64,000 bases of DNA from the NCBI RefSeq assembly GCF_025398315.1, contig NZ_JAODOQ010000001.1:1-64000 (forward strand). Reading direction: 5' to 3'. The position numbers and the translations under genes are program-made. The notes under the pieces were generated by a model that saw only the letters and a program-made list of their open reading frames with translations, searched no databases and had not been told where the DNA came from. Each line of letters starts with the position of its first letter. The stretch's first letter is position 1. Shown here piece by piece: positions 1 to 8,943 of the stretch. Source of the DNA: Shewanella phaeophyticola. GTDB taxonomy: Bacteria; Pseudomonadota; Gammaproteobacteria; Enterobacterales; Shewanellaceae.

Positions 1-3000
1 AAGGGTTAAGTCAACGGTGATACTCCCCACGATAGCATCAACGATTCCATCATCATTATCAGTGGCAGAATTACCTGCAGGATCTGTTACTTCAGCAACG
101 ACTGTATAGCCGCCTTCAGCTAGCGGATCACTTACGTCAACCTCGTAGGTTCCATCTGGCTGAACCGTTGTTGTTATTGTTTGTTCGTTACCTTCACTAT
201 CTGTAATAATTAATGTAACAGTACTGCCAACAGGTGCGTCAGTCGTACCAGTAATCGTTGGTGTTGAGTCATTTGTTAGGGCTGGTGCATCAACGGTAAT
301 AACTGGTGGCGTGGTATCTAAAATTGCAGAGTCACTTCCTTCAGGTGATGTATTACCAGCAGAATCAACAATTACAGCAACAACTTCAATTTCTTCGCCT
401 TCATCAGGTGCAGGTAAATCGAGATTAACATTACCATTATCGATATCATCTTGTGTTAGTACAACTTCAACTCCATTCACTACAAGGGTGTCACCAGCTT
501 GCGCGCCGGTATCATCTAGACCAATAGTGACATTGACTTCAGTAGCTCCACCTAACTCTTCATTACTCATAAAGCCGTCATCATTAAGATCGGTATTTAT
601 GATGACTGTCGGGGCACCATCAGGTACAGGCGTTACTTCAATAGTCAGAGTCGCTGTTTCACCGGTGTTGGTGGTGTAAGTGATAACAGGTACTGTACCG
701 TTCCAGTTGTCATTTGGCGTGAAGATGTAAGATCCATCGTCATTGATGATTAATATGCCGCCTTCAAGAGTGACTTCTGTACCCGGTTGGTAGGTTTCGC
801 CTTCAACTTCGAAGCTGACGACACTTAAATCAGAATCTGGATCGCTGTCGTTATCTAATACATTGCCTGTTGCAGGGGTATCTTCAGATACGGTAACAAC
901 GTCATCAACAGTGACCGTTGGATCGTCAACAGGGCTGACTTCAATGGTTAATGTCGCCGTTTCACCAGTGTTGGTGGTGTAGGTGATGACAGGTACTGTA
1001 CCGTTCCAGTTGTCATTTGGCGTGAAGATGTAAGATCCATCGTCATTGATGATTAATATGCCGCTTTCAAGAGTGACTTCTGTACCCGGTTGGTACGTTT
1101 CGCCTTCAACTTCAAAGCTGACGACACTTAAATCAGAATCTGGATCGCTGTCGTTATCTAATACATTGCCTGTTGCAGGGGTATCTTCAGATACGGTAAC
1201 AACGTCATCAACAGTGACCGTTGGATCGTCAACAGGGCTGACTTCAATGGTTAATGTCGCCGTTTCACCAGTGTTGGTGGTGTAGGTGATGACAGGAACT
1301 GTGCCGTTCCAATTATCATTAGGCGTGAAGGTATAAGAACCATCGTCGTTGATGATCAATACGCTGCCGTCGAGGATAACTTCAGTACCCGGTTGGTACG
1401 TTTGGCCTTCAACTTCGAAGCTAACGACACTTAAATCAGAATCTGGATCGCTGTCGTTATCTAATACATTGCCTGTTGCAGGGGTATCTTCAGATACGGT
1501 AACAACGTCATCAACAGTGACCGTTGGATCGTCAACAGGGCTGACTTCAATGGTTAATGTCGCCGTAATACCTGTGTTGGTGGTGTAGGTGATGACAGGA
1601 ACTGTGCCGTTCCAATTATCATTAGGCGTGAAGGTATAAGAACCATCGTCGTTGATGATCAATACGCCGCCGTCGAGGATAACTTCAGTACCCGGTTGGT
1701 ACGTTTGGCCTTCAACTTCGAAGCTAACGACACTTAAATCAGAATCTGGATCGCTGTCGTTATCTAATACATTGCCTGTTGCAGGGGTATCTTCAGATAC
1801 GGTAACAACGTCATCAACAGTGACCGTTGGATCGTCAACAGGGCTAACTTCAATGGTTAATGTCGCCGTAATACCTGTGTTGGTGGTGTAGGTGATGACA
1901 GGAACTGTGCCGTTCCAATTATCATTAGGCGTGAAGGTATAAGAACCATCGTCGTTGATGATCAATACGCCGCCGTCGAGGATAACTTCAGTACCCGGTT
2001 GGTACGTTTGGCCTTCAACTTCGAAGCTAACGACACTTAAATCAGAATCTGGATCGCTGTCGTTATCTAATACATTGCCAGTAGCCACGGTGTCTTCAAC
2101 AATGATAATGCTGTCATTAACCAATACCGAGACGTCATCAAGTGGTGTGACTTCAATGGTTAAGGTCGCCGTAATACCTGTGTTGGTGGTGTAGGTGATG
2201 ACCGGAACGCTACCGTTCCAGTTTTCATTTGGCGTGAAGGTGTAAGAACCGTCGGCATTAAGTACGAGCACGCCATCTTCTAAAGTGACTTCAGTGCCAG
2301 CAGCGTAGGTTTCGCCTTCAACTTCATAGCTGACCACGCTGAGATCTGAGTCCACATCGCTGTCGTTATCTAATACGTTGCCTGTAGCTACCGTATCTTC
2401 AACAATGACATTGCTGTCATTAACCAATACCGACACGTCATCAAGTGGCGTGACTTCAATGGTTAAGGTCGCCGTAATACCTGTGTTGGTGGTGTAGGTG
2501 ATGACAGGAACGCTGCCGTTCCAGTTTTCATTTGGCGTGAAGGTGTAAGAACCGTCGGCATTAAGCACGAGCACGCCATTTTCTAAAGTGACCTCAGTGC
2601 CCGCAGCGTAAGTTTCGCCTTCAACTTCAAAGCTGACCACGCTGAGATCTGAGTCCACATCGCTGTCGTTATCTAATACGTTGCCTGTAGCTACCGTATC
2701 TTCAACAATGATATTGCTGTCATTAACTAATACTGAGGCGTCATCAAGCGGCGTGACTTCAATGGTTAAGGTCGCCGTAATACCTGTGTTGGTGGTGTAG
2801 GTGATGACAGGAACGCTGCCGTTCCAGTTTTCATTTGGCGTGAAGGTGTAAGAACCGTCGGCATTAAGCACGAGCACGCCATTTTCTAAAGTGACCTCAG
2901 TGCCCGCAGCGTAAGTTTCGCCTTCAACTTCAAAGCTGACCACGCTGAGATCTGAGTCCACATCGCTGTCGTTATCTAATACGTTGCCTGTAGCTACCGT

Positions 3001-4149
3001 ATCTTCAACAATGATATTGCTGTCATTAACTAATACTGAGGCGTCATCAAGCGGCGTGACTTCAATGGTTAAGGTCGCCGTAATACCTGTGTTGGTGGTG
3101 TAGGTGATGACAGGAACGCTGCCGTTCCAGTTTTCATTTGGCGTGAAGGTGTAAGAACCGTCGGCATTAAGCACGAGCACGCCATTTTCTAAAGTGACCT
3201 CAGTGCCCGCAGCGTAAGTTTCGCCTTCAACTTCAAAGCTGACCACGCTGAGATCTGAGTCCACATCGCTGTCGTTATCTAATACGTTGCCTGTAGCTAC
3301 CGTGTCTTCAACAATGACATTGCTGTCATTAACCAACACAGAGGCGTCATCAAGTGGCGTGACTTCGATGGTTAAGGTCGCCGTAATACCGGTGTTGGTG
3401 GTGTAGGTGATGACAGGAACGCTGCCGTTCCAGTTTTCATTTGGTGTGAAGGTGTAAGAACCGTCAGCATTAAGCACGAGCACTCCGTCTTCTAAAGTGA
3501 CTTCAGTGCCCGCAGCGTAAGTTGCGCCTTCGACTTCAAAGCTGACCACGCTTAATGCGGTGTCGGCATCGGTGTCATTACTGAGTACATTACCTGAAGC
3601 AACTTGGTCTTCTGCAATCGTAATTGCATCGTTAACTAAAACTGATGGGGAATCATTTTCACCTAGACCTTCTTCCTGGATTTCAGCTGTTGGGGTAACT
3701 AAAGCTCCAGTCGTGTCATAGCCATTAGAGGCTAATGTTTCGTTAGCATCTCTTGATACTGCAATATATCCAAATTCACCCTGGTTGGCAGTTGGGGTGC
3801 CAGCAGCGGTTTCAGGTAACTCTTCCGTAGGATCTTCACCTGCTGCGATTAGATCTTGCAGGGCTTCAATTTCGTCTAAGGTTGCCTGGTCTACAGCTTG
3901 CTCTGGGGTGACCTCTGCATCATTGATGGTATTGGCAATCGATTCATCTAAAGGCGTTTCTGCGCTGTTAAAAATGGTGCCATCATCAAAAGTAATCACG
4001 AAGTTGATATCGTCACTACTCGCCACAATCGCTCCAGCTGGCACCATTTGTCCCAATTGAAGCTCTGTCGTGTCATTATTGATGGTCATGGTTACTTTGC
4101 CTTCTGAGGCAGAAAGTATCCCATTTTGTGATGTTTTAATCGATTCCAT
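1..4149 (-). CDS. bpfA: Giant LapA/BpfA-family biofilm adhesin, N-terminal part (open at window edge)
   Basis: This is an open reading frame of 1383 codons without a stop, starting at ATG 4149 and running off the left edge. Residues 1-110 resemble the LapA-type N-terminal retention module that anchors the adhesin in the outer-membrane exporter. A DPTEELPETAAG stretch places a TAAG motif at residues 114-117 (3810-3799), the di-alanine context cut by LapG proteases. From about residue 167 come ten 101-residue cadherin-like/VCBS-type repeats with GSYTFTP-N-NWNG signatures, then Ig-like domains (about 300-1) and an EF-hand-like loop DLNDDGFMSNEE (about 580-550). The family is exported by a type I system and regulated by LapD and c-di-GMP. 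From memory, Shewanella bpfA adjoins the hemCDXY cluster, as here. The C-terminal RTX region and the exporter genes are outside the window. The family call is firm; the symbol rests on context. Confidence 0.88.
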   Translation of the reverse strand, partial: MESIKTSQNGILSASEGKVTMTINNDTTELQLGQMVPAGAIVASSDDINFVITFDDGTIFNSAETPLDESIANTINDAEVTPEQAVDQATLDEIEALQDLIAAGEDPTEELPETAAGTPTANQGEFGYIAVSRDANETLASNGYDTTGALVTPTAEIQEEGLGENDSPSVLVNDAITIAEDQVASGNVLSNDTDADTALSVVSFEVEGATYAAGTEVTLEDGVLVLNADGSYTFTPNENWNGSVPVITYTTNTGITATLTIEVTPLDDASVLVNDSNVIVEDTVATGNVLDNDSDVDSDLSVVSFEVEGETYAAGTEVTLENGVLVLNADGSYTFTPNENWNGSVPVITYTTNTGITATLTIEVTPLDDASVLVNDSNIIVEDTVATGNVLDNDSDVDSDLSVVSFEVEGETYAAGTEVTLENGVLVLNADGSYTFTPNENWNGSVPVITYTTNTGITATLTIEVTPLDDASVLVNDSNIIVEDTVATGNVLDNDSDVDSDLSVVSFEVEGETYAAGTEVTLENGVLVLNADGSYTFTPNENWNGSVPVITYTTNTGITATLTIEVTPLDDVSVLVNDSNVIVEDTVATGNVLDNDSDVDSDLSVVSYEVEGETYAAGTEVTLEDGVLVLNADGSYTFTPNENWNGSVPVITYTTNTGITATLTIEVTPLDDVSVLVNDSIIIVEDTVATGNVLDNDSDPDSDLSVVSFEVEGQTYQPGTEVILDGGVLIINDDGSYTFTPNDNWNGTVPVITYTTNTGITATLTIEVSPVDDPTVTVDDVVTVSEDTPATGNVLDNDSDPDSDLSVVSFEVEGQTYQPGTEVILDGGVLIINDDGSYTFTPNDNWNGTVPVITYTTNTGITATLTIEVSPVDDPTVTVDDVVTVSEDTPATGNVLDNDSDPDSDLSVVSFEVEGQTYQPGTEVILDGSVLIINDDGSYTFTPNDNWNGTVPVITYTTNTGETATLTIEVSPVDDPTVTVDDVVTVSEDTPATGNVLDNDSDPDSDLSVVSFEVEGETYQPGTEVTLESGILIINDDGSYIFTPNDNWNGTVPVITYTTNTGETATLTIEVSPVDDPTVTVDDVVTVSEDTPATGNVLDNDSDPDSDLSVVSFEVEGETYQPGTEVTLEGGILIINDDGSYIFTPNDNWNGTVPVITYTTNTGETATLTIEVTPVPDGAPTVIINTDLNDDGFMSNEELGGATEVNVTIGLDDTGAQAGDTLVVNGVEVVLTQDDIDNGNVNLDLPAPDEGEEIEVVAVIVDSAGNTSPEGSDSAILDTTPPVITVDAPALTNDSTPTITGTTDAPVGSTVTLIITDSEGNEQTITTTVQPDGTYEVDVSDPLAEGGYTVVAEVTDPAGNSATDNDDGIVDAIVGSITVDLTL
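620..3650 (-). repeat. Ten tandem 303-bp repeats inside the adhesin gene
   Basis: The string ttatctaata recurs at 851, 1154, 1457, 1760, 2063, 2366, 2669 and 2972 with a strict 303-bp period, and again near 3275 and, diverged, near 3578. Each unit encodes 101 residues. There are two subfamilies: units centred on about 850-2060 carry a YQPGTEV variant, and units on about 2370-3580 carry YAAGTEV. Several neighbouring copies (about 2460-3370) are almost identical over their full length, which suggests recent duplication or gene conversion. Assembly collapse or expansion is possible here. Confidence 0.95.
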
Positions 4150-4208
4150 GGAATCTCCCAACAGCTTTGATATATCAAGTAATTAATACGTATACGTACG
4201 TAAGTATG

Positions 4209-4224
4209 TGTGATCTAGGTCAAA
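4209..4224. promoter_or_regulatory. CRP-like site upstream of the adhesin gene
   Basis: TGTGATCTAGGTCAAA has a perfect left half-site, a 6-bp spacer and one mismatch in the right half against TGTGA-N6-TCACA. It lies 60 bp upstream of the adhesin ATG in a very AT-rich intergenic region (4150-4437) that holds no convincing gene. Control by CRP is inferred from the match only. Confidence 0.5.
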
Positions 4225-4437
4225 ATTAATAAATTAAAAATAATTTAACTACAATCTAACAATTTTATCATTTACCTGCTAGGTAGTCAATTTTTTGACG
4301 TGACAGTTTTATTAAATTAAGTGATTGAAAAATTGATACTTTACATTTATGGATTACACAAAAAATGTAGACTTTATAAGGAATGTAAGAGGTGTAGTCA
4401 GTAAATTTGTATCGGCATAGATGAAAGTTAGTTGAAT

Positions 4438-4461
4438 AAAAAACCCGCAAAAAAGCGGGTT
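4438..4461 (-). terminator. Intrinsic terminator after hemY
   Basis: The stem is AACCCGC/GCGGGTT with a six-A loop. On the minus strand it is followed by a run of T. It lies 36 bp beyond the hemY stop and ends the hemCDXY transcript before the adhesin gene. Confidence 0.85.
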
Positions 4462-4496
4462 GTTTAATTAAGTGAATAGAAATTAATACTAAAGTC

Positions 4497-5666
4497 TTAC
4501 ACTGTGTTGGCCGCTTTGCGATAGTTTTGGGCTGCAGCGGTATTTTCCCCTAATTGTTCTTGAATTTGGGCAAGTGATAACCACGATTGACGTGATGGAG
4601 CTATTCGACAGACATTTTGCCAATGAACTTTAGCTTGTTTAGCATCACGCTGTTGCATTGCAAGTTTTGCTAAACACATTTGATAATCGGCGTCATTTTC
4701 ATGAGTTGATTCTAAGCGAGCTAATACATTACGAATATCGGTGTCATCGGCACCCACCAAATCAGGTAAGGCCTCAAATAGGATAGCAGATGGTGCGGTT
4801 TTTAATTGTTTACCCAATAACTTTAATGCTTGAGTTTGGCGATTAAAGCCTTTTAAACCATGGGCATAAGCCACAAGTAATGGATCTTGTTTACGATCGT
4901 TTTTACTTAGCCATTGCCAGCATTTTTCTAATTCTGCTTCAGATATTTTCGCTGCATCAGCGAGTAAAATGGTATTCGTTTTGATGCTGAGAGTTTGTAA
5001 TTCTTCATCACTTAGTAACTTGCGTTTAACTATGATGGGTAATAATAGTTTTAGAGCCTGCCAGTCTTGTTGTTGTTGATACAAATCGATTGCCAGTTTG
5101 AGTACAGGTTCACTGCTTTTACTTGTTGGTTCAAGCTTGTCTACAATCGCTCTTGCTTGGGCTAACTCACCTTGCTTAATGAAATAACGTGCTCGAGAGG
5201 TGTTCACCGCGGTTTTAGCGACGGGATTTTTTTCAGCTTGGGTTAAGTAATGATCGCGGGCTGTTGTTTTACCTTGGTGGTGTGCGGCACGGGCTGCCGC
5301 AAATAGATTCAACAAAGGTATTTCACCCTGTTGTGCGCCTTTTGCCATCGCTGTTTCTGCAGCTGGCCAATTTTCTTCAGCAATAGCTAAGGCACCGGCT
5401 AAGGTATGTTTTTTAGCCGCTTTTTGACGCCATTTAGTGGGTAAGTAGCGGCTATTAAGTACTAGGTTGAGCAACAACATGATTGCCCATTCAAGTAGTT
5501 GTAGCGCAAAGTAAAATACAATTAACCCTACAACGGCAGCAACCAGGCTTGTTTCTATTTGATACTCACCGATAGCAATATAAACATAACCACTTTGGCC
5601 AATAATCAATGGGCTAAGACACAAACCCACTAATATGATCAATACAAACACTAAGACTCTGATCAT
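4497..5666 (-). CDS. hemY: HemY-like tetratricopeptide inner-membrane protein
   Basis: The product has 389 residues. Two hydrophobic segments at about residues 4-21 and 38-68 are followed by a helical TPR-like domain rich in A/Q/L repeats, the architecture of the proteobacterial HemY N-terminal domain family. Its exact function is unknown; it is genetically tied to haem synthesis and is not the protoporphyrinogen oxidase of the same name in Bacillus. Its ATG (5666) overlaps the end of hemX by 4 bp, so the two are translationally coupled. It is the last gene of hemC-hemD-hemX-hemY, and a terminator follows directly. Confidence 0.92.
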   Translation of the reverse strand: MIRVLVFVLIILVGLCLSPLIIGQSGYVYIAIGEYQIETSLVAAVVGLIVFYFALQLLEWAIMLLLNLVLNSRYLPTKWRQKAAKKHTLAGALAIAEENWPAAETAMAKGAQQGEIPLLNLFAAARAAHHQGKTTARDHYLTQAEKNPVAKTAVNTSRARYFIKQGELAQARAIVDKLEPTSKSSEPVLKLAIDLYQQQQDWQALKLLLPIIVKRKLLSDEELQTLSIKTNTILLADAAKISEAELEKCWQWLSKNDRKQDPLLVAYAHGLKGFNRQTQALKLLGKQLKTAPSAILFEALPDLVGADDTDIRNVLARLESTHENDADYQMCLAKLAMQQRDAKQAKVHWQNVCRIAPSRQSWLSLAQIQEQLGENTAAAQNYRKAANTV

Positions 5667-6904
5667 TGTGACAGTTCCTCCACTGGCATAATTTCACCGT
5701 AGGTGACCAATTGCTGTAGCAAAGGAGTGGCTTGGAATTTATTCAAGGTTACTTTTTCAATTTTGACCCGGGATAATTTATCTAGCGCTTCGATAGTGTC
5801 CTTTGTTTTTGCATCTGACACATCAAAATATTGTTGCAGCCATTTATCGGCTAACGCAATAGACTGTTTGTAGCTTACTTGATCAAATCGATACAAGGCC
5901 AATTGTGCCTGAAGTAATTTATTACGAATATTTTCAACTAAATACCATTGTTGTTCAGGTGATAATAGCGGTTCTAAATCTGTTGTGCGCTTGCGGATAG
6001 TTACGAAACCATCAGTCAAATCATGCCAAGTACGAGCTAGATTTTGTTGCCAATCGTCAACCGAATCACTAATTGGCTGATTATCTGTTTTGTCGGCAAA
6101 GTCTTCATTCACACGATTAAGCGGTAAGGCGGTTAACTGGCTAATCACAGTATCTAATTCAAAAATAGTATTGGTGATGTCAGTGGTTTTTAATGCTTTC
6201 ACGCTGGTGATATCGTTAGCTAGTGCTTTACGTAAATGAGTTAAAGCAGGGTCTTTCATGGCACTGATCCGCTCATCAGCTGATTTTAATAAACCCATTG
6301 CCGTTTGTGGATCATTCTCTAACCATAGCTTTCTGCCTGCCATGCGGACTAAGTATTCAGCTTCAGATGCCATCCAATGATTAGGACTACGCTGAGCAAT
6401 TACAGCAACTCTCTCTTGTAGTAGCTTACTTGATTGTTGCAGTTCAGCTAATTTTGAATAAGCTTTGGTGTCGTTTAATTGTTGCTTTTCTAGGGCAGTA
6501 ATACGTTTGTTACTGTCCATCGAAATTTGTTGTAATTCGTATTTTAAAGACTGGTTTTGTTTGGCTTGTTCAGCGATGCTTTTATCGAATTGAATCTGGT
6601 TGCCATCTTGTTTGTCCAATTGCAAATAAAGCCAATAGCATGCAGCAATGGCAATGATTGCAATAATTAAGCTAAATAGCACCCCAAGGCGGATCCACCA
6701 AGAACTTTTCTTCGCCTGGCGATGGCTGTTATTAACCGGAGTGCTTTTGGTTTGTGTGTTTTTAGGCGGAGTGTCATTGGTTGATTTGTTGACCGTGCTG
6801 TCTTCTTGGGTGTCAGCTGGTTTTCCTGTTGGCGCTGTTGTTGGAGAAATGACTTTCTCATCCTTGCCTGCTGGCGAGTTTGGATCTTTTTTATTGTTTT
6901 CCAT
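5663..6904 (-). CDS. hemX: HemX-like membrane-anchored protein
   Basis: The product has 413 residues. The frame opens at 6931, but the ATG at 6904 has AAGGA 7 bp upstream and gives MENNKKDPNSP, the usual charged, Pro/Thr-rich cytoplasmic start. One transmembrane helix (about residues 75-95 of this start) is followed by a coiled-coil stretch rich in Q and K (about 100-170) and a helical periplasmic domain. The family is often labelled uroporphyrin-III C-methyltransferase, but no SAM-binding motif is visible, so that enzymatic label is probably wrong. It is the third gene of the hem cluster. Confidence 0.9.
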   Translation of the reverse strand: MENNKKDPNSPAGKDEKVISPTTAPTGKPADTQEDSTVNKSTNDTPPKNTQTKSTPVNNSHRQAKKSSWWIRLGVLFSLIIAIIAIAACYWLYLQLDKQDGNQIQFDKSIAEQAKQNQSLKYELQQISMDSNKRITALEKQQLNDTKAYSKLAELQQSSKLLQERVAVIAQRSPNHWMASEAEYLVRMAGRKLWLENDPQTAMGLLKSADERISAMKDPALTHLRKALANDITSVKALKTTDITNTIFELDTVISQLTALPLNRVNEDFADKTDNQPISDSVDDWQQNLARTWHDLTDGFVTIRKRTTDLEPLLSPEQQWYLVENIRNKLLQAQLALYRFDQVSYKQSIALADKWLQQYFDVSDAKTKDTIEALDKLSRVKIEKVTLNKFQATPLLQQLVTYGEIMPVEELSQ

Positions 6905-6979
6905 GAACAGTCCTTGAAAGCAAAAATACAACCAATAAAAGCTATGTTATTTAATGCGCGTCAACGCTAATTAACAACA

Positions 6980-7708
6980 TTATAACAAATTAATGCCCAG
7001 ACTTGTTAATGTTGCTTGAGTATTTGCTCCATTTGCATTGGTAATATGGTTCAAACCCAAAGCGTTAGCTTGTATTTCGACGCGGCTACTTGGGACTATG
7101 ATATGACATGAACGTAGCCATGCAAATAATTCTTTTGGCACAAGGGCAACTAAATTGGATAATATTTCGCCGCTAGTGACCACAATAGTGTCAATTCCGA
7201 AAGATTGCCATTGGCGACAAATGTCGTATCCGTCAAGTTTAGGGAGTGTGCGTTGATATACTTGCCAGTAGCTTACTTTGGCGCCACGCTCCGTTAATTG
7301 TTCTGCTAAGGTTTCACGACCGCCTACACCACGTACAATAATAAAGCTTTGAGTTTTCACGTGTTGTAATTCGGCTAAAGATAGCAGACCTTCACTGTCT
7401 TGACTGTTGTCTGGTGCTGTTAGTGCATTAATATTGTGTAGCGCTAAACTGTCGGCTGTCGCTTGTCCTACAGCAAAGTAACGGCAATGGGGCGGGAACG
7501 AGTTCGCTAATTTTTTAGCAGCAAAATCAACTGCATTGGTACTGATAAATAATAAATTGTCAGTACAACTGAGGCGAGACTCGGAGAGTTGTTCAGTGGT
7601 TTCTACAACAGCTAGAAGAGGGGTAACAAAATAAGCAACGCCACATTGTGACAGTTGCTCTTCCATTGCTTGATTGCGCCCTTGAGGGCGCGTTAACAAG
7701 ACTTTCAT
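6980..7708 (-). CDS. hemD: Uroporphyrinogen-III synthase
   Basis: The product has 242 residues. HemD closes hydroxymethylbilane into uroporphyrinogen III with inversion of ring D. The start MKVLLTRPQGRN is typical, and VTSGEILSNL near residue 170 is the conserved C-terminal signature region. The gene begins 25 bp after hemC and is followed by hemX. The length is normal and the frame intact. HemD is a poorly conserved family, so the call rests on the N-terminal motif, the fold-typical length and the position next to hemC. Confidence 0.93.
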   Translation of the reverse strand: MKVLLTRPQGRNQAMEEQLSQCGVAYFVTPLLAVVETTEQLSESRLSCTDNLLFISTNAVDFAAKKLANSFPPHCRYFAVGQATADSLALHNINALTAPDNSQDSEGLLSLAELQHVKTQSFIIVRGVGGRETLAEQLTERGAKVSYWQVYQRTLPKLDGYDICRQWQSFGIDTIVVTSGEILSNLVALVPKELFAWLRSCHIIVPSSRVEIQANALGLNHITNANGANTQATLTSLGINLL

Positions 7709-7733
7709 AGTTTATTATCTTGATAATAAACGA

Positions 7734-8663
7734 TTAACTAGCATATACGGCATCTAAAATCGTTTTGGCGCCGCGACTTAATAAGTCATCTGCCAATGCT
7801 TGTCCTAGGCTTACCGCATCAGTTTTTGGATCTGATACCGTGCCATTAATGACTTCGCTGCCGTCAGGGTTACCCACTAAACCACGCAGCGTTAATTCGT
7901 CGCCGGTAATTTCTGCAAAAGCACCAATAGGTACCTGACAACCGCCTTCTAGGCGAGTGTTCATTGCACGCTCAGCTAACACTCTGTAACGTGTTTCTAT
8001 GTGCTCTAGTGGTGCAAGTAATGCTTTTACTCGTTCATCATCTGTACGGCACTCAATACCAACAGCACCTTGACCATTAGCGGGTAAAGATTCTTCAGCA
8101 GAAATAAAGCTGGCAATACGGTCATTAAGTTTTAAACGAATAAGACCTGCAGCAGCAAGAATAATGGCATCATAGTCACCGCTGTCTAGCTTGGCTAAGC
8201 GCGTACCCACATTGCCACGTAAGTCTTTAATGACTAAATCAGGGCGTGCAGCACGAATTTGGCATTGACGACGTAAGCTTGAAGTACCAACTACAGCACC
8301 TTGTGGAAGCTCGCTAATCGTTTTGTAGGTATTAGAGACAAATGCATCACGAGGGTCTTCGCGCTCACAAATCACTTCTAAGCCTAAACCTTCAGGAAAA
8401 TCTACCGGCACATCTTTCATAGAGTGCACAGCAATATCTGCACGGTTTTCAAGCATTGCGACTTCAAGCTCTTTAACAAATAAGCCTTTACCGCCCACTT
8501 TTGCTAAAGGCGTATCTAAAATGACATCGCCTTTAGTGCTCATCGGCAAAAGCTCGACGCGTAAACCAGGATGAATACGTTCAAGTTCTGCTTGAACAAA
8601 TTCTGCTTGCCACATAGCCAGTGGACTTTTGCGTGTTGCAATACGAATTACATTTTCAGACAT
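7734..8663 (-). CDS. hemC: Hydroxymethylbilane synthase (porphobilinogen deaminase)
   Basis: The product has 309 residues. HemC polymerises four porphobilinogen units. Visible signatures are [14 protein letters not shown] at the N-terminus, [15 protein letters not shown], the arginine-rich [10 protein letters not shown], and the cofactor-cysteine loop [10 protein letters not shown], where the Cys carries the dipyrromethane primer. It is the first gene of hemCDXY, divergent from cyaA across a 280-bp promoter region, an arrangement also known in enterobacteria. The frame is intact. Confidence 0.98.
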   Translation of the reverse strand: MSENVIRIATRKSPLAMWQAEFVQAELERIHPGLRVELLPMSTKGDVILDTPLAKVGGKGLFVKELEVAMLENRADIAVHSMKDVPVDFPEGLGLEVICEREDPRDAFVSNTYKTISELPQGAVVGTSSLRRQCQIRAARPDLVIKDLRGNVGTRLAKLDSGDYDAIILAAAGLIRLKLNDRIASFISAEESLPANGQGAVGIECRTDDERVKALLAPLEHIETRYRVLAERAMNTRLEGGCQVPIGAFAEITGDELTLRGLVGNPDGSEVINGTVSDPKTDAVSLGQALADDLLSRGAKTILDAVYAS

Positions 8664-8943
8664 GTTAATAGATCCAATCAGATAGCCTTATTTAGCTAAT
8701 GCTATCATTGCAAAAGCCTCGATGTAATATATGGATGCTAATTGTTTGAAGTCTGTAGCGGTTATTTACCTAAAAGCTTTAATTTAAAGTACTAGCGAAA
8801 TGAGTAATTAATGCTACGATGATCACATAATTGGTAAGTTTGTGATATTCAATTAACTTCTGATAGTGATAAATTCAAATTCTAAAAATAAAACGTGTAT
8901 CTAGCTTTTGTATATATCGCATGAAGAAATAAGGAAATAGGCT
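8664..8943. promoter_or_regulatory. Divergent hemC/cyaA promoter region
   Basis: This is 280 bp of AT-rich sequence without a gene. It must hold the promoters of hemC (-) and cyaA (+). A TGTGA half-site lies near 8840 without a matching right half, so no convincing CRP operator was found, although cyaA autoregulation by CRP is known in enterobacteria. A ribosome-binding site AAGGA near 8930 precedes the TTG start of cyaA. Confidence 0.55.

Noticed and set aside
1046-2194. Repeated 79-codon plus-strand frames in the adhesin region
   Set aside because: They are antisense shadows of the 303-bp coding repeat; the minus strand has one uninterrupted frame with domain signatures.
4268-4450. 60-codon minus-strand frame between hemY and the adhesin gene
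   Set aside because: Low-complexity, overlaps the hemY terminator and has no ribosome-binding site or family resemblance.
5663-6904. HemX as a uroporphyrinogen-III C-methyltransferase
   Set aside because: No SAM-binding motif is visible; the label is inherited and the architecture is a membrane-anchored coiled-coil protein.
8821-8860. CRP site between hemC and cyaA
   Set aside because: Only a TGTGA half-site is present without a matching second half.
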